Shown: in pieces, positions 1 to 7,370 of the stretch | How positions within the stretch are numbered: the first letter of the stretch is position 1 | Layout: each line of letters begins with the position of its first letter | From: MED660 sp002691025 | GTDB taxonomy: Bacteria; Myxococcota_A; UBA9160; UBA4427 | Assembly (NCBI GenBank): GCA_002170485.2 | Contig: NHDZ02000074.1 | Span: forward strand, 1 to 16,073 | Reading direction: 5' to 3' | Length of the DNA stretch: 16,073 nt | Program-made: the position numbers and the translations under genes | The notes under the pieces: generated by a model | Databases searched by the model: none | Seen by the model: the letters and a program-made list of their open reading frames with translations, nothing else | Told to the model about the DNA's origin: nothing

Positions 1-4
1 CTCA

Positions 5-442
5 GTGGGCGACAAATGGGACCAGCGTTTCCTGAACCTGGCAACTGAAATCTCGACCTGGAGCAAAGACCCTTCCACGAAGGTGGGCTGTGTGGTGGTG
101 GGAGAGGACCGCGAGATCCGCTCCACCGGCTTCAATGGCTTTCCCCGCGGAATCGAGGACCGTCCCGAACGGCTAGAAGACCGCGAGCAGAAATACCCCT
201 TGATCTGCCACGCTGAAGAAAATGCCATCATGCACGCCGCCCGTATCGGCGTCAGCCTGAAGAACTGCATCGCCTATGTGACGTGGCCGCCTTGCTCACG
301 ATGCGCCCGATCCCTCATCCAAAGCGGAGTACGCGAAATCGTCTACCCCGCTGAGTGCACGATTCCGGACCGCTGGCGAGAAGACTTCGTCGTAGCTTCC
401 TCCATGATCGAGGAAGCCAGACTCATCATCCGTCCAGCCTGA
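5..442 (+). CDS. Deoxycytidylate (dCMP) deaminase family protein
   Basis: A 145-residue zinc-dependent cytidine/deoxycytidylate deaminase. The family converts dCMP to dUMP, feeding thymidylate synthesis in the cytosol. The zinc and catalytic signature is complete: H69-A-E71 (His ligand and proton-shuttle Glu) and P-P-C97-S-R-C100 (two Cys ligands). The N-terminal W-D-x-R-F followed by S-K-D-P-S-T-K-V-G is characteristic of the dCMP deaminase/ComEB group rather than of cytidine deaminase. The GTG start at position 5 is at the very edge of the window, so a start further upstream cannot be excluded, although the length suits the family. The gene is followed 65 bp later by the MFS gene on the same strand, with which it may be co-transcribed. 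Family assignment is firm; the exact nucleotide substrate is inferred. Confidence 0.87.
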   Translation: MGDKWDQRFLNLATEISTWSKDPSTKVGCVVVGEDREIRSTGFNGFPRGIEDRPERLEDREQKYPLICHAEENAIMHAARIGVSLKNCIAYVTWPPCSRCARSLIQSGVREIVYPAECTIPDRWREDFVVASSMIEEARLIIRPA

Positions 443-507
443 AGGCGTCGAACCTACACCGCGGTTTCCACTGCGATCCTGCCCATAAGGCTGATAGCCC
501 CTTTCCT

Positions 508-1713
508 GTGACCTCTCCTCAAAACGAACCTTCGGGCGCCTTTGCGACAGCGGTCACCTTGAAGTTCAGTCGGCACCTGAGTCAGAGCTTGATCCTGCCC
601 TCCTTGCCGGCGATCATGATCAGCCTGTCCGCCCCGCAGAATCTGACGCAGATGATCGTGGCGGCATTCATCATCGGTATGGTGATCGCCAAACTGCTCG
701 TGACGTTTCTCGCTGATCACTTCCGACTGCGCAGGACGATCCTGATCCTATTGCCCTTCCTGCTCCTCGGTTCCCTTCTCTGCCTGATTCCGGACATCCA
801 CATGATCCTGGTGGGCCGCGCAATGCAAGGCGTGGGAATCGGCGGAGCCTCCGCCCTGGCCATCAGCATCATCAAGAACACGACAAAAGAGAGCCGATAC
901 ACCCGGAAGCTCTCCCAGTGGGCCATCCTGGTGGAGTGGGCCCCGCCCACCGCACTCATCCTGGGTGGACTGATTCAACAGCGACTGGACTGGCACTACA
1001 ACTTCGTCATCATCGCCATCCTGTCGCTTGGACTCATTGCATTGGCCCTCATCACGCTCCCAAAAGAAGAACCGCCTACCCGCTCGCTCTCCGGCGCGAC
1101 CGCCCGACGGAAGCTCGGCATGATCATCAGCGGCTACGGGGATCCCCGGTTTCTCGCGTATTCGCTCATGTACAGCCTGATCGTCTCGGGCCAGATCGTG
1201 TTCTACACCATCTCTCCCTTCTACCTGATCCATACACTCGGGATGTCCGCCAACGACTATGGGCTCGCCCTGACTCCGTACTTTGCGGCACTGATCATCG
1301 GGTCAGCCCTCACCGGATCCTTACAGAAGCACTTATCCTCCATCGCGATCCTGCGCACCGCCCTTGCATTCGGATTGGTGGGTTCGCTGGCAATCCTGGG
1401 CTTTGCGTTCAGTGTCGAGAACGCCGCCTGGACCTTGATTGCTCCGATGGTCCTCTACGGCCTCTGCCACTCGATGCTTGGACTCCAGGTAGAAGTCAAG
1501 GTGAGTGGGTTTGCCAGTGAAAGCCCGATCGCAAACCTTGGACTACTCGGACTGACCCTCGCACTCGTGTCCGCCCTCGTAGCCCTGATCGCAGCTCACG
1601 TCCCATCCAACACACCCATCGGCATCGCGGTGTTCCTTCTGGTCCTGGTGGTCTTGTCCATCCTGGCCACCCTCTTGCTCGGGCCAGAAAAAGCACGCGC
1701 CAGCGAGAACTGA
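508..1713 (+). CDS. MFS drug/metabolite exporter, Bcr/CflA-like
   Basis: A polytopic inner-membrane protein of about 401 residues with the hydrophobic periodicity of a 12-helix major facilitator. The motif after helix 2 (A-D-H-F-R-L-R-R) is a degenerate MFS motif A. G-R-A-M-Q-G-V-G-I-G-G-A corresponds to the helix-4 R-x-x-Q-G motif of drug/H+ antiporters. The segment L-I-L-P-S-L-P-A-I in helix 1 resembles the Y-L-P-A-L-P of the Bcr/CflA group, so proton-driven efflux of a small molecule is the likely role; the substrate is unknown. The frame is open back to 355, inside the deaminase gene. I prefer the GTG at 508 because it removes that overlap and gives the usual family length; its ribosome binding site is weak. 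Helix 1 is unusually polar and has Ser where the family normally has the Asp before x-x-L-P. Confidence 0.85.
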   Translation: MTSPQNEPSGAFATAVTLKFSRHLSQSLILPSLPAIMISLSAPQNLTQMIVAAFIIGMVIAKLLVTFLADHFRLRRTILILLPFLLLGSLLCLIPDIHMILVGRAMQGVGIGGASALAISIIKNTTKESRYTRKLSQWAILVEWAPPTALILGGLIQQRLDWHYNFVIIAILSLGLIALALITLPKEEPPTRSLSGATARRKLGMIISGYGDPRFLAYSLMYSLIVSGQIVFYTISPFYLIHTLGMSANDYGLALTPYFAALIIGSALTGSLQKHLSSIAILRTALAFGLVGSLAILGFAFSVENAAWTLIAPMVLYGLCHSMLGLQVEVKVSGFASESPIANLGLLGLTLALVSALVALIAAHVPSNTPIGIAVFLLVLVVLSILATLLLGPEKARASEN

Positions 1714-1815
1714 CCCCGGGCGACCGGACTGCGGGCGCAGGAGCCCATACGGGAGCCCTGGGCACTCCCACGTTGTGCCCCCCAAATGCCCCGGGAGCAA
1801 CAAAGGACACTCGAC

Positions 1816-3201
1816 TCAGTGAGAAAACTCTCGCTTGGCTTCCGCATGCTCGGCATTCGGGGGATGGGCCTGGAGCTTCTCGACCACCTTGGCGAAGTCA
1901 GAAAGCAGGATCCGCGCAAGATCCGTATTGAATCCGTCACGCACCACGATCCTGAGCACCGCTATGTTCGTCGCATTCTCAGGCATGGAATAAGCCGGCA
2001 CCTGCCACCCTCGACCGCGCAAAGCATCCGAAACATCAAAGACCGTAAACGGAGTTCCCTCCACGGTCCGAAAAGCGAAAGCGGGCACTTCACTCCCGTC
2101 GCTCAACAGTTCAAAGCACGGCATCTTCGCCAACTCACCGGACAACCAGGTGGCCGTCTCTCGGAGTCCTCGCATCACTCGGGTGTAACCCGAACGCCCG
2201 AGACTCAGGAAGTTGAAGTACTGACCCACCACCTGATTTCCGGGCCGAGAAAAGTTCAGCGTGAAGGTGGGCATGTCCCCACCGAGATAGTTGACGTGGA
2301 AGACGAGACCCTCCGGGAGATCCTCGTGACTCCGCCAGACAACCCAACCCACACCGGGGTAGACCAATCCATACTTGTGACCGGAGGCGTTGATGGACTT
2401 CACGAGCGGCAAGCGGAAGTCCCATCTCAGGTCCGGATCCACAAAGGGCGCCACGAATCCGCCGCTCGCTGCGTCGATATGAAGCGGGGTTTCAATACCG
2501 GTCTTCTTCGACAGCTCTACCAGAGCGTCGTGGATCTCCTCGATGGGCTCATACTCACCGGTATACGTCGTCCCGAGAATGGCGACTACGCCGATGGTAT
2601 TCTCATCTACGGCCTCCACGACCTGCTCCGGCGTAATCACCCAGCGACCATCTTCCACAGGCAGGTACTTCGCCTCAACATCCCAGTAACGGCAGAACTT
2701 CTCCCATACGACCTGGACGTTCGAGCCCAGGACAAGGTTCGGCTTCGCATCGCTCTTTCCCTCGGCCTCTCGACGAGCACGCCAACGCCACTTCAGGGCC
2801 AGGCCCGCCAACATCACGGCCTCGCTCGAACCGATGGTCGAAGCCCCTACGCCAGACTCAGGCGCGTTGAAGAGTCGCGACACGATGTTTACGCAGCGCT
2901 CTTCGATTTCGGCCGTCTGCGGATACTCGTCCTTGTCGATCATGTTCTTGTCAAAGGTTTCGGCCATCAGCTTTTCCGCTTCCGGCTCCATCCATGTGGT
3001 CACGAACGTCGCAAGATTCAGCCGGGCGTTGCCGTCCAGCATCAACTCGTCATGAATCAGCTCATACGCCAGCTTTGAATCCAGTCCCTCGTCGGGGATC
3101 TCGAATTTCGAAACCGGTTCAGGGAGACTCCGGCGAGCGTGCTGCGGCTGGAGGTCCTTCTCTTCGGGCGCCATTTCCTTGAGCTTCTTGAGCTTCTTCA
3201 T
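1816..3201 (-). CDS. gadB: Glutamate decarboxylase (PLP-dependent)
   Basis: A 461-residue group II PLP decarboxylase that converts L-glutamate to GABA and CO2 while consuming a proton. In bacteria it usually serves acid resistance or GABA metabolism in the cytosol. Similarity to E. coli GadA/GadB is visible over the whole length: L-D-G-N-A-R-x-N-L-A-T-F (56-66), T-I-G-S-S-E-A (122-128), H-I-D-A-A-S-G-G-F (241-249) and the PLP lysine in S-G-H-K276-Y-G, the same residue number as in E. coli. R-G-W-Q-V-P-A is also kept (397-403). The chain ends in -E-F-S-H, so a His is terminal, recalling the pH-gating His near the E. coli GadB C-terminus. An AAGGA ribosome binding site lies 10 nt before the ATG. 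No GABA antiporter (gadC) is present. The gene converges on the MFS gene and lies 156 bp beyond the P450, so it may have its own promoter. Confidence 0.95.
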   Translation of the reverse strand: MKKLKKLKEMAPEEKDLQPQHARRSLPEPVSKFEIPDEGLDSKLAYELIHDELMLDGNARLNLATFVTTWMEPEAEKLMAETFDKNMIDKDEYPQTAEIEERCVNIVSRLFNAPESGVGASTIGSSEAVMLAGLALKWRWRARREAEGKSDAKPNLVLGSNVQVVWEKFCRYWDVEAKYLPVEDGRWVITPEQVVEAVDENTIGVVAILGTTYTGEYEPIEEIHDALVELSKKTGIETPLHIDAASGGFVAPFVDPDLRWDFRLPLVKSINASGHKYGLVYPGVGWVVWRSHEDLPEGLVFHVNYLGGDMPTFTLNFSRPGNQVVGQYFNFLSLGRSGYTRVMRGLRETATWLSGELAKMPCFELLSDGSEVPAFAFRTVEGTPFTVFDVSDALRGRGWQVPAYSMPENATNIAVLRIVVRDGFNTDLARILLSDFAKVVEKLQAHPPNAEHAEAKREFSH

Positions 3202-3357
3202 TCGTGTCCATTCCTTTGCAGTGAGTCGGGCCAGTCTACCGAACTAGTCAGGATCCGCCGCCATCCTTCAAGGAGCTCCACGGAACCCACCTACAAAGAC
3301 CTCCGCCAGCAACACACGCGAGGGACACAGGCTTTTCCTCGACTTCGGACCGTTGTT

Positions 3358-4542
3358 CTAGGACGACCAGACCAGGGGCAGGTACTGCACTTCCCGAATT
3401 CCGCCGCTGTAGATGGGCGACTCGCCCGGCTTGAGCGCATAGTCCGGGATTCTCTTGTGCCACTCCTGCATGGCCACCGTCAGCTCGAGCCGGGCCAGAT
3501 GAGAGCCCAGACACCGATGTGGCCCACTCCCGAAGGCGATCTGACGATTGCGCCCCCGGGCAAAGTCCACCGCCTCGGGTGTCTCGAACTCTCCAGGGTC
3601 GAGGTTGGCTGCTCCAAGAAGGAGCATCACCATCTCGCCCGCCTTGATTTCCACACCTCCGAGTTCGCAGTCCTTCTTCACGACCCGCGGCACCGCGACC
3701 ACCGGCGTCTCCCAACGCAGAAGCTCTTCGACAGCCGAGCCAATCTGGGAGGGATCTCCCACAAGCGTCCCCCTCTGCTCCGGATTGGCTGCCAGATACG
3801 CAATGTTGCAGCCGAGCGCCGCGGTCACCGTATCGAGGCCCGCCAGCAGGAACAGGAAACAGATGTCGAGTATCTCGTTCTGCGACAGCCTTTCGCCTCC
3901 TAGTTCCGCTCCGAGCAGATGCCCCATCATGTCATCCTGCGGTGACCGCCGTCGCTTCTCGATCAAGTCCTCGAAGTACGCGTAGATCCGCTTGCCCGTC
4001 TGCGCCCGGATCCGCAGCGCCTCTTCAGGATCGCTCGTCTGCATATGGGGCCGGATGATTCCGTCTTTCAACTCGAGAAAGAGACCGAGTTCCTCCGACG
4101 GCAGCCCCATCAGATGCAGGAAGGCCTGGCAGGGCAGCGGGATGGCGAAAGATCGGTTGAATTCGCACTCGCCTTGATCGATCAATCGATCGATCAAGAC
4201 CTGCGAATCCTTCCGAAGCATCGGCTCCAGTGACGCCATCCGCTTTCTGGAAAAGTGGGGGTCCAGGATCTTGCGATACCGCGTCTGATCAGGCGGGTCG
4301 ATCTGCTGGGGAATCATGGGGCGCTCTGTTCCAAGCGCCATCTGCTCCGACATTTCCGAAGAAAAGGTCTCCGGCGTGCGCAAAGCAAAGAGAACATCCT
4401 CGTAACGCGAGACCAGCACAGCTCCCCCAAGCGGGGCACGCATCACCGGCTGCTCCTGGATCAGGCGCTGGTAACTCGCGTGCGGACAGGCCGCCACGGC
4501 CGGATCAAAGAGGTTGATCGCATCCCCGTCGGATTGATCCAT
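3358..4542 (-). CDS. Cytochrome P450, soluble bacterial class I type
   Basis: A soluble haem monooxygenase of about 394 residues that inserts one oxygen atom into a hydrophobic substrate using electrons from separate ferredoxin and reductase partners. Numbered from the GTG at 4551, the landmarks are the oxygen-activating I helix A237-G-L-D240-T241, the K-helix E276-L-L-R279, and the haem loop F340-G-S-G-P-H-R-C347-L-G with the Cys thiolate ligand. There is no membrane anchor. I prefer the ATG at 4542 because a GAGGGG ribosome binding site lies about 11 nt before it but almost abuts the GTG at 4551. The gene starts 46 bp behind the HsaA-like gene on the same strand, which indicates an operon, and this context suggests a steroid- or terpenoid-like substrate. 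The CYP family cannot be named safely by eye. No ferredoxin or reductase gene is adjacent. Confidence 0.93.
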   Translation of the reverse strand: MDQSDGDAINLFDPAVAACPHASYQRLIQEQPVMRAPLGGAVLVSRYEDVLFALRTPETFSSEMSEQMALGTERPMIPQQIDPPDQTRYRKILDPHFSRKRMASLEPMLRKDSQVLIDRLIDQGECEFNRSFAIPLPCQAFLHLMGLPSEELGLFLELKDGIIRPHMQTSDPEEALRIRAQTGKRIYAYFEDLIEKRRRSPQDDMMGHLLGAELGGERLSQNEILDICFLFLLAGLDTVTAALGCNIAYLAANPEQRGTLVGDPSQIGSAVEELLRWETPVVAVPRVVKKDCELGGVEIKAGEMVMLLLGAANLDPGEFETPEAVDFARGRNRQIAFGSGPHRCLGSHLARLELTVAMQEWHKRIPDYALKPGESPIYSGGIREVQYLPLVWSS

Positions 4543-4588
4543 CGCCTGCACGCCCCCTCATCCCCAACGGGTCTGGCCCCATCCTCTC

Positions 4589-5767
4589 CTACAAAAAGAG
4601 ATCCCGAGGTGCCTCGCCCGGATTCAGTTCTGCAAACCCGAAGATCTGCGACGCACCATCCGGATTATTGATGGCGTGAGCACGAATGGCGTGGATGTCT
4701 CGAAAGTACCGCTGCATCGGGTTGTCCAGGAAGATCGCATGCCCCCCACTCGACTCAAAGAGGGTGTCCACAGCCCGAACGCAGCGCTGAACAATATTCG
4801 CGGCGGTCCATCGCGCGCGAGTCCGCAACTCCAGGGGAATGGGCTCATTGGCCTCGGCGATGGACCACAGTGTGTTCCAGGTGTGCCGCAATTCCGCCTT
4901 CGAGGCATCGATCTCACCGATGGCCTCTGCAATCCGGCGCTGTGCAATGGGATTGTCGGCCACTTTCTTCCCGCCATACGCGGAGCGCTTTTCCTGCATG
5001 ATGGCCATATGGGCCTGCAAGGCGCCCTCCGCCGCACCAATGGCAGGAACCGAAATCCCGAAGGAGAACACGCATCCGAAGGGCAGCTGAAAGCTCGTCC
5101 CCGAATGAACACTTTGGCCCGGGCTATCCAGATGGAAGGCATCCACGAGTCGGTGTGTCCGGTGCTCGGGAACAAAGGCGTCCTTCACAACGACCTGCTT
5201 GCTGCCCGTGCCGCAGAGCCCAGCCACGTGCCAGTTGTCCACGATTTCGTAGTCACTCCGCGGGACCAACAGCGTATGGAACCCACGCAAACCCATCCGT
5301 CCTTCGTCATTGGGCACCATGGCGCCCAGGAAGGCCCAGTCACAATGGTCACAACCGCTGGAAAACGACCACGTTCCAGACAACCGGAAACCGCCGTCTA
5401 CCTCTTCGACCTGGCCCGTGGGTGCATACGAAGAGCTGATCTGAACGCTTTGATCTTCTGACCAGACATCCTTCTGGGCTTGCTCGGGAAAAAGCGCAAG
5501 CTGCCAGTTGTGTACACCCACCACCCCGAGAAACCACGCACTGGACGGACAGGCCTGCCCCACAAGGGCCACGCCTTCATAGAAGCTGAGCGGATCAATT
5601 TCCGACCCACCCCAGCTACGCGGCTGAAGGGCCCGAAGCACGCCGGTCTCCTTGAACTCCTTCACGGTGGCGTGCGGAATACGTCGCCCCTGCTCGCACT
5701 CTCCGACCCGGCTCCTGATTCCGGGAACCAACCCCCGGATCTCCTCAAGATATTCGTCCGCTGTCAT
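4589..5767 (-). CDS. hsaA: HsaA-family flavin-dependent monooxygenase (acyl-CoA dehydrogenase fold)
   Basis: A 392-residue reduced-flavin monooxygenase with the acyl-CoA dehydrogenase fold. It closely resembles actinobacterial HsaA, which hydroxylates 3-HSA, the phenolic seco-steroid formed when sterol rings A/B are opened. Matching segments include L-Q-P-R-S-W-G-G (47-54), V-H-N-W-Q-L-A-L-F (85-93), I-S-S-S-Y-A-P (110-116), S-S-G-C-D-H (136-141), G-T-G-S-K (186-190) and E-S-S-G-G-H (338-343). The catalytic-region R-D-x-H-A-x-R-x-H (356-364) is also present. HsaA needs a flavin reductase (HsaB), which is not in this window, nor are the later ring-cleavage enzymes HsaC and HsaD. A GAAGGA ribosome binding site sits 6 nt before the ATG. 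The gene is the middle member of a minus-strand operon, 74 bp after the LLM gene. The family is clear; the true substrate could be another phenol or a polycyclic terpenoid. Confidence 0.88.
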   Translation of the reverse strand: MTADEYLEEIRGLVPGIRSRVGECEQGRRIPHATVKEFKETGVLRALQPRSWGGSEIDPLSFYEGVALVGQACPSSAWFLGVVGVHNWQLALFPEQAQKDVWSEDQSVQISSSYAPTGQVEEVDGGFRLSGTWSFSSGCDHCDWAFLGAMVPNDEGRMGLRGFHTLLVPRSDYEIVDNWHVAGLCGTGSKQVVVKDAFVPEHRTHRLVDAFHLDSPGQSVHSGTSFQLPFGCVFSFGISVPAIGAAEGALQAHMAIMQEKRSAYGGKKVADNPIAQRRIAEAIGEIDASKAELRHTWNTLWSIAEANEPIPLELRTRARWTAANIVQRCVRAVDTLFESSGGHAIFLDNPMQRYFRDIHAIRAHAINNPDGASQIFGFAELNPGEAPRDLFL

Positions 5768-5841
5768 GATTCTTCCTTCACCTCCGCGCCTCGTACCGCC
5801 ACGTTCAACTCACCCACGCATGGGCCTTTGCGAAGCCCTTT

Positions 5842-6939
5842 TTACGCCGATGTGTAGCCCTCGGCCTCCCAACTCTTCACGACCGGAAGCACTTCCCGAC
5901 TGAACAAGTCCTGACTCTTCAACGCATCCTCAATCGGAAGGCCGCCGTAGCGGAAGATCCCCAGCACACCGAAATCGCCGAAGAATTCCCGCCTCTTTTC
6001 CAAGCCTCGAAGGATTTCGTCAGGGGTCCCGCAGGTCTGGAGGTCCACGTACGCCTTGGCGAACTCCTCCAGCCCCACTTCCTTGATGACCTGAGCATCC
6101 TGGCCGTAGGCATCGTAGCCGCCGACGCCATCAAAATGATCGCTCATCAGCTCATAGTGCTTCATGGCGCTATGGAGGTACCGTTCGCAATACCGACTGC
6201 CGATCTCTCTTGCGCGCCCCGAATCCGCGTCGCAGTAGACCAAATCAGCCTGGAACGGGGCCGCCGGCTCCTTGCCGCCATTGAATTTCTTGAACGAGGA
6301 GCGGTAGGCCTCAAAATCCATCTTCTCTTTTTCACGAGGCTTGATACTGAAGCCCATGACGGGAAGCCCCAGACGAGCCCCCTGCTCCGTCGACTCCGGG
6401 GTCATGGCCACTTGAACCGTTCGCCCCTGAAAACTTCGGCTCGGCTTCGGACGAATCGGAGCTCGTTGCTGGTCGAAGAATTGGCCGTGGTGCTCGGGCA
6501 TCCAACCTGTCTCCAGCGCCTCTATGATCATCGGCGCCGACTCATCGAAACGGCCGCGCGATTCCCCCATGTCCACGCCCAGGGTCTCGAACTCCACTCG
6601 CGCGAGCCCGCGCCCGAAACCCACGAGGGCCCGGCCATCCGAGAGTTCATCCAGCATGGCCACTTTCTCGGCCACGCGAAGGGGCTGCGTGTTCCAGGGC
6701 AGGATCACCGCACCCAGGGCCAGACGAATCGTGGAGGTCTGAGCCGCNAGATAGGAAAGCATGACNAAATTGTCGGGGCAAAAGGAATAGTCCTCAAAGT
6801 GATGCTCCACACACCAGATGTGATCGAATCCCAGATCTTCCGCCTTCAGTGCGAGGCTGATTTCCTCCCGAAAGACTTCGCCATCCGTAAGGCCCTCGTA
6901 TCCGAAGCTCTGCATCATCATGACCATTCCGACTTCCAT
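5842..6939 (-). CDS. LLM-class (bacterial luciferase-like) flavin-dependent oxidoreductase
   Basis: A 365-residue TIM-barrel oxidoreductase of the bacterial luciferase superfamily, using reduced FMN or F420 to oxidise or reduce an organic substrate in the cytosol. Family signs are I-W-C-V-E45-H-H-F (41-48), the segment after it ending C-P-D-N, Q-T-S-T-I-R-L (67-73), the strand L-G-A-V-I-L-P-W (75-82) followed by R-V-A-E-K-V-A-M-L-D, and the nucleotide-binding-like G107-F-G-R-G111. Both ambiguous bases (6748, 6766) are in third codon positions, giving Leu and Phe/Leu. A strong GGAGGT ribosome binding site (6945-6950) lies 5 nt before the ATG, so this start is secure. It is the first gene of the minus-strand operon with the HsaA-like enzyme and the P450. 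Substrate and cofactor cannot be read from sequence; a role in the same oxidation pathway is inferred from position. Confidence 0.92.
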   Translation of the reverse strand: MEVGMVMMMQSFGYEGLTDGEVFREEISLALKAEDLGFDHIWCVEHHFEDYSFCPDNXVMLSYXAAQTSTIRLALGAVILPWNTQPLRVAEKVAMLDELSDGRALVGFGRGLARVEFETLGVDMGESRGRFDESAPMIIEALETGWMPEHHGQFFDQQRAPIRPKPSRSFQGRTVQVAMTPESTEQGARLGLPVMGFSIKPREKEKMDFEAYRSSFKKFNGGKEPAAPFQADLVYCDADSGRAREIGSRYCERYLHSAMKHYELMSDHFDGVGGYDAYGQDAQVIKEVGLEEFAKAYVDLQTCGTPDEILRGLEKRREFFGDFGVLGIFRYGGLPIEDALKSQDLFSREVLPVVKSWEAEGYTSA

Positions 6940-7370
6940 CAGTCACCTCCAGTCTGGTGCGGTCGATAAGCCCGTATTCCGGCCTGCCCCGACAGCTCTT
7001 TACGGATTTNCAACTCCACGCCCACGCCGCNNACNCGGCCCGTCTACGTGGTTCACAACCCGTCGGAGAATACCACTCTTTCGGGCCTGTCCCTAGGAGG
7101 TCCTGGATCGAACCCGAAAACAGAGAACCTCGCCAGCGAGCAGTATAAAAAGCCCGGGGCCGACCGGAGGGCCCCCCCGATTCCCTCCTCCGTGACTTTT
7201 CTCGGCCCAGAGGACCGAAAAACGGCCCCAGGGACCCCCCGCCCCATGCCGCCAAAGGNCATGACTTTTCCGTCGACATCACAAGCCCATCGCGGATACC
7301 ATTGCGTCGCAGGGCCGGGCCCATCCGTGGACGAAAGCCGGCCCCCGACAGAGACAGAGGAGAATTCGAC
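6940..7370 (+). promoter_or_regulatory. Divergent intergenic regulatory region between the LLM operon and the Rieske gene
   Basis: This 431 bp gene-free stretch separates two divergent transcripts and should hold both promoters. On the plus strand TATAAA (7144-7149) is a possible -10 for the Rieske gene, without a convincing -35. On the minus strand an extended -10-like TGGTATTCT (complement of 7067-7075) could serve the LLM operon. The 9-mer TGACTTTTC occurs twice in direct orientation (7193-7201 and 7262-7270). Ribosome binding sites at both ends are strong: GGAGGT for the LLM gene and GAGGAG (7357-7362) for the Rieske gene. Five N bases fall here (7010, 7031, 7032, 7035, 7259). No convincing operator palindrome or RNA gene is visible; all promoter calls are by eye. 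Confidence 0.45.

Noticed and set aside
355..507. Longer MFS start overlapping the deaminase
   Set aside because: The extra residues are charged, His/Arg-rich and shared with the deaminase coding region in another frame; the GTG at 508 gives normal MFS length.
1714..1815. Possible bidirectional terminator between the MFS and gadB genes (GGGAG and CTCCC arms near 1751-1769)
   Set aside because: The arms are only 5 bp and no T run follows on either strand.
1786..3078. Long open frame on the plus strand opposite glutamate decarboxylase
   Set aside because: It is antisense to a gene with clear GadB homology over its full length; its translation is low-hydrophobicity and rich in Arg, His and Pro, as expected for a GC-rich shadow frame.
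7101..7116. T-loop-like sequence (GGGTTCGATCC on the minus strand), possible tRNA in the LLM/Rieske intergenic region
   Set aside because: The flanks do not form a T stem, and no D arm, anticodon arm or acceptor stem can be built around it.
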